From the NCBI GenBank assembly GCA_029287515.1, contig JARFQZ010000253.1:1-8162 (forward strand): 8,162 bases of DNA, written 5' to 3'. This document shows positions 1 to 5,836 of the stretch, piece after piece. The stretch's first letter is position 1. The number at the start of each line of letters is the position of its first letter. The translations under genes were made by a program, and so were the position numbers. A model generated the notes under the pieces. It was not told the origin of the DNA. It saw only the letters and a program-made list of their open reading frames with translations, and did no database searches. The DNA comes from Lysobacterales bacterium (lineage in GTDB: Bacteria; Pseudomonadota; Gammaproteobacteria; Xanthomonadales; SZUA-36).

Positions 1-915
1 CTGGGCCCGGATGCGGTTGCGCGACATTTCGCGGCCCTTTCCACCAATGCCGAAGCTGTGTCTGAATTCGGCATCGATACCGCGAACATGTTCGGCTTCT
101 GGGATTTCGTGGGCGGGCGTTACTCGCTGTGGTCGGCGATCGGTACGTCCATCGCTCTGCGGGTCGGCTTTGACAACTTCGAAGCCCTGCTCGAAGGCGC
201 CCACGCGATGGACCAGCACTTCCTGCAGGCGCCACCGGAGGAAAACCTGCCGCTGACCCTGGCGCTGCTGGGCATCTGGTATAACAACTTTTTCGGCGCG
301 CAGACGCATGCTCTTCTGCCCTATGACCAGTACCTGGGCCGTTTCGCCGCTTACTTCCAGCAGGGTGACATGGAAAGTAACGGCAAAACAGTGGACCGGA
401 ACGGCCATAGGGTAGATTACGAAACCGGCCCGATCATATGGGGTGAACCCGGCACCAACGGACAGCACGCCTTTTACCAACTGATTCACCAGGGCACAAA
501 GCTGATCCCCTGCGACTTCATCGGTTTCGTCAATTCACTGAACCCGGTGGGCGACCACCACGCCAAGCTGATGGCCAATTTTTTTGCGCAGACCGAAGCC
601 CTGGCTTTCGGGCAGCCAGAAGGCGACGCCGAACAACCCCACAAGTCATTTGAAGGCAACAAACCCAGCAACAGCCTGCTGATTGACCGGCTCACACCCC
701 GGACGCTGGGTGCATTGATTGCACTTTACGAGCACAAAATTTTTGTACAAGGCGTAATATGGAATATAAACAGCTATGATCAATGGGGAGTCGAGCTAGG
801 CAAGGTATTGGCGAAAGCCATCCTGCCGGAACTGGAACAGGGCGCTCCGGGCGAACACGACTGTTCGACCAGGGGCTTGATTTCGCATTACTTATCAAGG
901 AAGCAAACCGGCTAA
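1..915 (+). CDS. pgi: Glucose-6-phosphate isomerase, C-terminal part (5' end outside window)
   Basis: Interconverts glucose 6-phosphate and fructose 6-phosphate in the cytoplasm (glycolysis and gluconeogenesis). Frame 1 is open from base 1 and gives 304 residues; E. coli Pgi is 549 residues, so about 240 N-terminal residues are missing. An in-frame GTG at 58 is internal, because conserved family sequence continues upstream of it. Visible signatures, numbered from base 1, are the first PGI signature DFVGGRYSLWSAIG (residues 35-48), WGEPGTNGQHAFYQ (147-160) with the catalytic Glu149, DHHAKL (185-190), and the C-terminal signature IWNINSYDQWGVELGK (253-268) with the catalytic Lys268. The C-terminus is complete. 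By remembered alignment, the position of E. coli His386 is Leu180 here (SLNPVGDHH against THNPLSDHH). The stop lies 2 bases before the DUF2505 gene, so it probably heads an operon. Codons near 740-780 are unusually AT-rich. Confidence 0.97.
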   Translation: MGPDAVARHFAALSTNAEAVSEFGIDTANMFGFWDFVGGRYSLWSAIGTSIALRVGFDNFEALLEGAHAMDQHFLQAPPEENLPLTLALLGIWYNNFFGAQTHALLPYDQYLGRFAAYFQQGDMESNGKTVDRNGHRVDYETGPIIWGEPGTNGQHAFYQLIHQGTKLIPCDFIGFVNSLNPVGDHHAKLMANFFAQTEALAFGQPEGDAEQPHKSFEGNKPSNSLLIDRLTPRTLGALIALYEHKIFVQGVIWNINSYDQWGVELGKVLAKAILPELEQGAPGEHDCSTRGLISHYLSRKQTG

Positions 916-917
916 AA

Positions 918-1391
918 ATGACTATTCATACTGATTTCGAGCACGACGCGAAGGCCGTCTTCAAAGCCATGACGGATCCCGAGTTCCTGGTGGACCGGAA
1001 CCTCGCCCTGGGAGAAATCAGCGCCGAATACGATGTGAAGGCGGACAAAAAGGACACCACCTTAACCGCCGTGCGCGAAGTTCGCCGCGTGTTACCGGGC
1101 GTGCTGGCCAAGTTGTTCGACCCCGTGAGTGTCATGGACCTGACGGAAAACTGGCATCCTAACAAAGATGGCTGGATTGGCGAGTGGACCCTGAAAGTAA
1201 GGGAGCAGCCCGTCACCGTAACCGGCACGTTTGAATTGACACCCAACGATTCAGGATGCACCTACAGCGTGTCACACAAGGTCAGGGCCAAGGTGCCGTT
1301 CGTATCGGGCCAGGTTCAGAAGTACGTCATGAGCCAGACCACCAAAGGGGCCACGGACGAACTGGAGTACCTGAAAAACTACCTGGGCTGA
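918..1391 (+). CDS. DUF2505 family protein (START/Bet v1-like fold)
   Basis: A 157-residue soluble protein with no signal peptide or membrane segment. I recognise it as a DUF2505-type member of the START/SRPBCC superfamily. Such folds usually enclose a hydrophobic ligand cavity, but the ligand and role are unknown. The pattern is an N-terminal FxHDAKAVFKAMTDPEF helix region (residues 7-24), alternating strands, VTGTFELTP (101-109), and a C-terminal VPFVSGQVQKYV segment (127-138) leading into the long closing helix. The ATG at 918 is chosen because the open frame upstream of it (from 783) lies inside the C-terminal coding sequence of pgi. TAA of pgi and this ATG are 2 bases apart. An AAGGA stretch at 897-901 is rather distant, so translational coupling to pgi is likely. 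The next gene starts 4 bases after its stop. Fold assignment is fairly sure; function is not known. Confidence 0.82.
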   Translation: MTIHTDFEHDAKAVFKAMTDPEFLVDRNLALGEISAEYDVKADKKDTTLTAVREVRRVLPGVLAKLFDPVSVMDLTENWHPNKDGWIGEWTLKVREQPVTVTGTFELTPNDSGCTYSVSHKVRAKVPFVSGQVQKYVMSQTTKGATDELEYLKNYLG

Positions 1392-1395
1392 GTTC

Positions 1396-2700
1396 ATGTA
1401 TTTAGGCTGGCCCATTCCCAATGCCCGCTGCCGTGTACCGCGTGACCTGGCGCCAATCACCTGCCTTGGCGAGGAAGCATCCACCGGAATTCCGGAAATC
1501 GGACCGCAATCACTGGAGAGAATCTGGGGCCAGGTCGAGAAACTGTACCGGTCCGGTGCGCACCCGGCAATCCAGCTGTGCATTCGGCACAACGGCCGCC
1601 GGGTTCTGAACCGCGGCATTGGCCACGCTTACGGCAATGCACCGGACGACCCGCCTGACAGCCCGAAATCCCCGCTGACACTGGACACACCGATTAACCT
1701 GTTTTCGTCAGCCAAGGCCGTCTCCGCCATGGTGATCCACAAGCTGGACGAGGAGAATGTGCTTCGGCTCGATGACCGGGTGTGTGATTACATCCCGGAG
1801 TTTTCCGGCGGTGGAAAACACCGCATTACCCTGCGCCATGTGCTGGCTCACCGCGCCGGCGTCCCCAATCTGCCGGCCGAGGCGCTGGACATTGACACCC
1901 TGAGCGAGTCCGAAAAGGTCATGGAATACCTGTGCGCGGCGAAACTGGCTTCCCGGCCCGGACGCGCCCTTGCCTACCACGCCGTCACGGGGGGCTATAT
2001 CCTGGCCGAGGTGGTTAAACGGGCCGCCGGCAGGAACATGCGGGTGCTGATGAGAGAGAAAATCAGCGACCCTCTGGGACTGCAATGGCTGGGTTGCGGC
2101 GTTGCGGCCGACCAGGTTGACCTGGTCGCTGAGAACGCCCTGACCGGCTTTCCCGTTCCTCCGCCCCTGAAGCAGTTGTTAAAGCGCGCGCTGGGATTCG
2201 ACTTGCAGGAGGTAGTGCGGCTGTCCAATCACCCGCTGTTCCTGGGCAGCATCATCCCGGCGGCCAATGTCTGCACCACGGCGGATGAAATCAACCGGTT
2301 TTATGATTGCCTGCTAAGAAGCGGCGAATGGCGGGGGGAACAGGTGTTCGAACCCCGCACCGTGCGACACGCCACCGCCGAGCAAACCTACTGGGAATTG
2401 GACCTCACGTTCGGGGTTCCGGTGCGTTACGGCCTGGGATTCATGCTGGGGAGCCCCCTTCTCGGTGTGTTTGGCAGAAACAACCCGAACGCTTTTGGTC
2501 ACCTGGGCCTGTCGAATAATTTAACCTGGGCCGATCCGGAAAGGGGCATTTCTGTAGCGCTGCTCACTACGGGAAAACCCATCATAGGCCCCCACGTGAT
2601 CCCGCTGCTGCTGCTTGTCAACGAAATAAACAGCGTGTTCGACAAGAAGTTTGCGGAGGAGCCGTCAGAGGTATTCCGCCCACCTACGATGAGGGACTGA
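1396..2700 (+). CDS. Serine hydrolase of the class C beta-lactamase / EstB esterase fold
   Basis: A 434-residue serine hydrolase of the beta-lactamase (PF00144) superfamily, which covers esterases, D-aminopeptidases and LACTB-like proteins as well as class C beta-lactamases. The catalytic SxxK motif is SSAK at residues 104-107 (Ser104 nucleophile, Lys107). The second motif, Y-x-N in true class C beta-lactamases, is Tyr194-His195-Ala196 inside AYHAVTGGYILAEVV. The third is His369-Leu370-Gly371 in FGHLGLSNN. The YHA form and absence of an evident signal peptide favour a cytoplasmic esterase or lipase-like hydrolase over an antibiotic-degrading periplasmic enzyme; substrate is unknown. The ATG at 1396 is 4 bases after the DUF2505 stop and has only a weak ribosome-binding site (GGCTGAG), again suggesting coupling. 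The first 35 or so residues precede the conserved fold. Its last 17 bases overlap the convergent carbonic anhydrase gene. Confidence 0.88.
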   Translation: MYLGWPIPNARCRVPRDLAPITCLGEEASTGIPEIGPQSLERIWGQVEKLYRSGAHPAIQLCIRHNGRRVLNRGIGHAYGNAPDDPPDSPKSPLTLDTPINLFSSAKAVSAMVIHKLDEENVLRLDDRVCDYIPEFSGGGKHRITLRHVLAHRAGVPNLPAEALDIDTLSESEKVMEYLCAAKLASRPGRALAYHAVTGGYILAEVVKRAAGRNMRVLMREKISDPLGLQWLGCGVAADQVDLVAENALTGFPVPPPLKQLLKRALGFDLQEVVRLSNHPLFLGSIIPAANVCTTADEINRFYDCLLRSGEWRGEQVFEPRTVRHATAEQTYWELDLTFGVPVRYGLGFMLGSPLLGVFGRNNPNAFGHLGLSNNLTWADPERGISVALLTTGKPIIGPHVIPLLLLVNEINSVFDKKFAEEPSEVFRPPTMRD

Positions 2701-3304
2701 AAAACTCCACCACCCCCGTCTCCAGGGAATATTCAGCGCCGACGATCAGCAGCTCCCGGCTATCCACCAGTTGCTTCAGAATGTCTGATCCCTGGCGTAA
2801 TTGTACGACGGCAGCACGGATGTTGGCCTGCACTGCTGCCTCGAGCAGCGCACCAGGGGTGTCTTTCAGGTCCGATTCCAGCAAGCCTCCAACCGACGGG
2901 CTGATCCGGTCCACGATGGACCGAAGGTTCTTTGAGCGGGTCTCCTCAGGATGCTGCAGTTGCTCGAGGGTGGCGCTCACGGCGCCGCATTTGGAGTGCC
3001 CCAGCACCACGACCAGCTGGCAGCCGAATTTCTCAGCTGCATATTCAACGCTGCCTATCTGGGAAGGAGCGACGATATTTCCTGCCACCCGGATCACGAA
3101 CAAATCGCCCAGGCCCTGGTCAAAAATCAGCTCGCCCGGGACCCGTGAGTCCGAACAGCCCAGGATAATCGCAAACGGTTTTTGTGCACCGGCCAGGGTG
3201 TTGCGCCGGGCGGGGCTGGCCAGGCTTTCGCTGTTCAGATTTCCATCGACAAATCGCCGGTTGCCGGCCTTCAGGCGATCAAGCGCCGATCCTGCAGTAA
3301 TCAT
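2684..3304 (-). CDS. Beta-class carbonic anhydrase
   Basis: Zinc enzyme hydrating CO2 to bicarbonate, probably cytoplasmic (no signal peptide). Counted from the ATG at 3304 the protein has 206 residues, normal for the bacterial beta class. The N-terminal helix LKAGNRRFV (11-19) is typical. The zinc site is fully present: Cys50 in GCSDSR (49-54), His103 and Cys106 in GHSKC (102-106). The Asp52-Arg54 catalytic dyad and the VAGN motif (73-76) are also intact. The frame is open further upstream to a TTG at 3346, but the additional 14 residues lack family character and no ribosome-binding site precedes it, so the ATG is preferred. The gene is divergent from the aminotransferase across 130 bases and converges on the serine hydrolase with a 17-base overlap. 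Physiologically it would supply bicarbonate for carboxylations; nothing nearby points to a carboxysome. Confidence 0.95.
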   Translation of the reverse strand: MITAGSALDRLKAGNRRFVDGNLNSESLASPARRNTLAGAQKPFAIILGCSDSRVPGELIFDQGLGDLFVIRVAGNIVAPSQIGSVEYAAEKFGCQLVVVLGHSKCGAVSATLEQLQHPEETRSKNLRSIVDRISPSVGGLLESDLKDTPGALLEAAVQANIRAAVVQLRQGSDILKQLVDSRELLIVGAEYSLETGVVEFFSPSS

Positions 3305-3434
3305 GTTTCGCTCGATTGTTACAGACCGCCGATAGTCTACCAGCAAACTGGTTAACGCAGATCATGTGAGCCGATCCTGTACAGCAGTAGAATTCTCGCA
3401 TCAATAGCGTTTGTTTAGATCGAGGTCTGGCCGA
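3305..3434. other. Divergent intergenic region between carbonic anhydrase and aminotransferase
   Basis: This 130-base gap must hold the start signals for both neighbouring genes. On the + strand TAGAAT at 3388-3393 resembles a -10 hexamer, but the bases 16-18 upstream do not form a convincing -35. On the - strand no clear sigma70 pair was found upstream of 3304. A small CCAG/CTGG inverted repeat (3340-3351) is too short to interpret. No coding capacity, riboswitch-like structure or repeat is evident. Confidence 0.4.
3421..3425 (+). promoter_or_regulatory. Ribosome-binding site deciding the aminotransferase start
   Basis: CGAGG lies 9 bases before the ATG at 3435. It favours that ATG over the in-frame TTG at 3411, which would place this purine-rich site inside the coding sequence. 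Confidence 0.55.
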
Positions 3435-4775
3435 ATGAACGACAACCACAGCATTCCCGTTACCCGTAAAGCATTGTTTGCCAACCGCGTGAAACTAATG
3501 GGCACCGAGGCGGCATTCGGATTCGGCTCCCGTATCGTAGAGGTAGAAAAGGCCGACCGGGAAAGAGTCATCCGATGTAACCTGGGGCAGCCTGATTTCC
3601 CCCTGCCGCAACATATTGCCGATGCGGTTATCGGGGCCATCAGGGACGGCCAGACCACCTATTGCGATCCCCAGGGAACGCCCGAACTGCGTGCTGCGCT
3701 AGCGCGAAAAATCGCCGCGGACAGGGGCCTGGATGAAATCGATCCGGAAAGGGTCGTGGTATTTCCCGGCGCCAGGCCGTCGATCGGGTTCGCGCAACAG
3801 GCTTATTGCGAACAGGGTGACGAAATCATCTACCCGACACCGGGCTACCCGCTGTATGAATCCTATATCCCTTACGTGGGCGCCAAACCGGTGCCGATCC
3901 ACCTGCGTGAAGACCATGGGTTTTCGCTGACGACCGAAGAGCTGGAACCGCTGATTTCAAACAGCACCCGGTTGATTTACCTCAACTTCCCGTCCAATCC
4001 CACCGGCGGCGTCGCCAGCAGGCAGCAGATCGAAGCGCTGGCGGAGCTGATCCTGGAAAAAACACCCCCGCACGTCCGTGTCTATTCCGACGAGGCCTAC
4101 GAGGCGATCGTTTTCGACGGTGAGGACCACTTTTCTATTGCATCCGTCCCGGGCATGGAAGATCGCACGATCATTGCCTCGGCGGTTTCGAAAACCTATT
4201 CATGGACGGGTGGCCGCGTCGGCTGGGCGGTTTATCCATCGGTACGCGAGGCCAAGGTGCACCGTAACCTGAACATCAACTACTTCGCCAGCATCCCGCC
4301 CTACAACCAGGTGGGCACACAGGTCGCGCTGGAATCGCCCGAAAGCGATGTGGCAATCCGCCAGATGGGCGATGCTTTTCAGCGTCGCCGCGACCAGGTC
4401 GTTGCCCAGCTCAATGGAATCGAAGGCGTAAATTGCCAGCTTCCGAAGGGTGCTTTTTACGTGTTCCCGAACATTGCCGGCGTGATGGATAAACTCGGTG
4501 TGCTGGAAGCATACGAATCGCTCCCCGATGTGACCCGAATAGACTCGAGCCCGGCCACGCTGTTCCAGCTGTTCCTGCTGCACAGGTACCACGTGGCTAC
4601 CATGGACCGGCGTTCATTTGGCGCGCTCGACAGCGAGGGCCAGCATTTTATCCGGCTGTCCATCGCTACCGGTGCGGAAGACCTGGAAGAGGCCGTCAAA
4701 CGGATCGATACGGCCTCGAAGGATGAAAGCGGCTTCCGTGCCTTTGTCAGTTCCGGTGTGCCGCTAACGCTTTGA
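3435..4775 (+). CDS. Class I/II PLP-dependent aminotransferase
   Basis: A 446-residue cytoplasmic fold-type I aminotransferase (AAT_I family), transferring an amino group between an amino acid and a 2-oxo acid. Numbered from the ATG at 3435, motifs in order are NLGQPDFPLPQHI (49-61), YCDPQGTPELRAAL (76-89), the cofactor-contacting Asn188 in NFPSNPTGG, Asp219 and Tyr222 in YSDEAY, the Schiff-base Lys253 in SAVSKTYSWTGGRVGW, phosphate-contacting Arg261, and the substrate-carboxylate Arg407 in FIRLSIATG. The core resembles aspartate or alanine aminotransferase-like proteins, but residues alone do not fix the substrate. The segment around 334-397, between KGAFYVFPN and the C-terminal Arg, is longer than in small AspC-type enzymes and includes a tract (about 353-375) that I cannot place. 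The gene stands alone: divergent from the carbonic anhydrase, convergent with the phosphatase, 14 bases from its stop. Confidence 0.92.
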   Translation: MNDNHSIPVTRKALFANRVKLMGTEAAFGFGSRIVEVEKADRERVIRCNLGQPDFPLPQHIADAVIGAIRDGQTTYCDPQGTPELRAALARKIAADRGLDEIDPERVVVFPGARPSIGFAQQAYCEQGDEIIYPTPGYPLYESYIPYVGAKPVPIHLREDHGFSLTTEELEPLISNSTRLIYLNFPSNPTGGVASRQQIEALAELILEKTPPHVRVYSDEAYEAIVFDGEDHFSIASVPGMEDRTIIASAVSKTYSWTGGRVGWAVYPSVREAKVHRNLNINYFASIPPYNQVGTQVALESPESDVAIRQMGDAFQRRRDQVVAQLNGIEGVNCQLPKGAFYVFPNIAGVMDKLGVLEAYESLPDVTRIDSSPATLFQLFLLHRYHVATMDRRSFGALDSEGQHFIRLSIATGAEDLEEAVKRIDTASKDESGFRAFVSSGVPLTL

Positions 4776-4781
4776 GCGGGT

Positions 4782-4801
4782 ATGGGCGATCATTCGCCCA
4801 T
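4782..4801. terminator. Perfect hairpin between convergent genes, possible bidirectional terminator
   Basis: ATGGGCGA (4782-4789) and TCGCCCAT (4794-4801) form a perfect 8-bp stem with a 4-base TCAT loop. It begins 6 bases after the aminotransferase stop and overlaps the last codons and stop of the phosphatase gene. Neither strand has a T-run after the stem, so it is not a textbook intrinsic terminator. It may act as a weak bidirectional terminator or a transcript-end stabiliser. Confidence 0.4.
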
Positions 4802-5713
4802 GACCCAATCCGGCTGATCCGTGGTCAGTGATGCCATCAACTGGCTGCGCTCGTCATGATCAACACCCAGTTCGGCCAGAAAGGCGTCCATGGATCCATA
4901 TTTCTCTTCCACCGTCGCGTAGTAAGCTTCCAGCATCTCCGGCCGCACGCCCACGATGGGTGACCAGGCGCTTGCTGACGGGCTTCTGGAGGACCTTTTC
5001 GAAGCACTCAGCTTTTTGCTTTCCCTTGCCATGAACGCGGCTTTGGCGTCGGTTCTTGCCATTTCGTTGGTCAGCAGAAATTCATCCATGATGGTTTCGC
5101 GGTCCACGCCCAGGGCTTCCAGGATCAGCGTGGTGGCGATGCCCGCGCGGTCTTTACCCGCGTTACAGTGGATCAGGACCGGCCAGTTGGATTCATCGAG
5201 TACCACGTCCATCACTTTCTGGTAGCTGTCGATCTCCTCTTCAGCAATCACCCGGTAGCCTTCGACCATGTGGTCCAGGGCCTGCTGCTCGGTGAACCGG
5301 TTGCGCTTGAACATCTTGCGCTGGGCATTAAACCAGTCGTTATTGGAGTCACCCACCGGGAAGTGAAAAAACTGCGGGGGATTGTCACCCTGCCAGACGG
5401 TAGGCTCTTTCGCATGTTCCTTGTTGGTGCGCAGGTCGATGACCGTTTTCACGCCGATCTCTTCGAGTTTCTGAAAATCGTCAGCGGTCAGCCGCGACAG
5501 GTTCTCGGAACGAATGATCTGCCCCTGGCGCAGCACGCCCAGGTCGCCGGTCACGTACCCACCGATATCGCGGGTATTGGAAGTGCCTTTCAGGTGAATT
5601 TCGCGCTCGTAGGCATTAACGTCCGCGGACAGCGGATTGACCAGGCCCCAGGCGCCGATCGCGATGATGGCCACACAAACCCTGTTCACTAACCTGTCAG
5701 ACGACTTCCTCAT
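4790..5713 (-). CDS. Exported tyrosine phosphatase, MptpB/LipA-like (Y_phosphatase3 type)
   Basis: A 307-residue phosphatase of the bacterial tyrosine/dual-specificity group that includes mycobacterial MptpB and Listeria LipA, which act on phosphotyrosine and in some cases phosphoinositides. The phosphate-binding loop is HCNAGKDRAG (182-191), with nucleophile Cys183 and Arg189 in the CX5R arrangement. The Lys187-Asp188 pair inside the loop is characteristic of this family. The upstream NTRDIGGY (46-53) and IIRSENLSRLT (66-76) motifs are also typical. The N-terminus has basic residues, a hydrophobic stretch (about 12-25) and plausible cleavage after LSA (30) or VNA (34), indicating export to the periplasm or outside; no lipobox is seen. 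A Ser/Lys/Arg-rich tract at about 228-250 interrupts the C-terminal part and looks like a linker or insertion. The start is well supported by a strong Shine-Dalgarno sequence. Natural substrate unknown. Confidence 0.9.
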   Translation of the reverse strand: MRKSSDRLVNRVCVAIIAIGAWGLVNPLSADVNAYEREIHLKGTSNTRDIGGYVTGDLGVLRQGQIIRSENLSRLTADDFQKLEEIGVKTVIDLRTNKEHAKEPTVWQGDNPPQFFHFPVGDSNNDWFNAQRKMFKRNRFTEQQALDHMVEGYRVIAEEEIDSYQKVMDVVLDESNWPVLIHCNAGKDRAGIATTLILEALGVDRETIMDEFLLTNEMARTDAKAAFMARESKKLSASKRSSRSPSASAWSPIVGVRPEMLEAYYATVEEKYGSMDAFLAELGVDHDERSQLMASLTTDQPDWVMGE

Positions 5714-5719
5714 AAAAAA

Positions 5720-5728
5720 CTCTCCTTT
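5720..5728 (-). promoter_or_regulatory. Strong Shine-Dalgarno of the phosphatase gene
   Basis: Read on the - strand this is AAAGGAGAG followed by GTTTTTT (positions partly shared) and the ATG at 5713. It is the best ribosome-binding site in the window and fixes the start so that the signal peptide is included. Further upstream a TATGAT at 5753-5758 (- strand) could be a -10 element, but no good -35 lies 16-18 bases before it. Confidence 0.75.
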
Positions 5729-5772
5729 GATGCTGGTGAAAACTCAGCCTGGATCATAGGAGATAAGGGGTC

Positions 5773-5796
5773 TGGCCCGCTTGTCATTACGGGCCA
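5773..5796 (-). terminator. Hairpin downstream of the T-protein/SHMT gene, candidate terminator
   Basis: TGGCCCG (5773-5779) and CGGGCCA (5790-5796) form a perfect 7-bp GC-rich stem around a 10-base loop, starting 40 bases after the stop of the - strand fusion gene. On the - strand the bases that follow are GACCCCTTATCT, so there is no proper U-tract. It might terminate the fusion transcript or attenuate read-through into the phosphatase gene on the same strand. Confidence 0.35.
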
Positions 5797-5836
5797 ATGA
5801 TTTGACATATGCTGGAATCAGGTTCTGCAGACCTGC

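Noticed and set aside
783..917. Upstream extension of the DUF2505 frame
   Set aside because: The extension lies within the pgi C-terminal coding region in another frame, and its residues do not resemble DUF2505. The ATG at 918 gives the expected length.
2781..3335. 184-residue open frame on the + strand antisense to the carbonic anhydrase
   Set aside because: It lies opposite a well-supported beta-carbonic anhydrase with complete zinc ligands. Its own product is compositionally odd (Ser/Arg/Pro-rich) and motif-free.
3305..3346. TTG start adding 14 residues to the carbonic anhydrase
   Set aside because: No ribosome-binding site precedes it, and the ATG at 3304 gives a typical N-terminus and length.
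3411..3434. TTG start adding eight residues to the aminotransferase
   Set aside because: The ATG at 3435 has a CGAGG site 9 bases upstream, and the added residues have no family character.
5168..5692. 174-residue open frame on the + strand antisense to the phosphatase gene
   Set aside because: It mirrors the phosphatase, which has a clear catalytic motif, signal peptide and ribosome-binding site. The antisense product shows no recognisable motif.
5802..5807. Consensus TTGACA on the + strand
   Set aside because: No -10 element follows at 16-18 bases, and no + strand gene lies downstream within the window.
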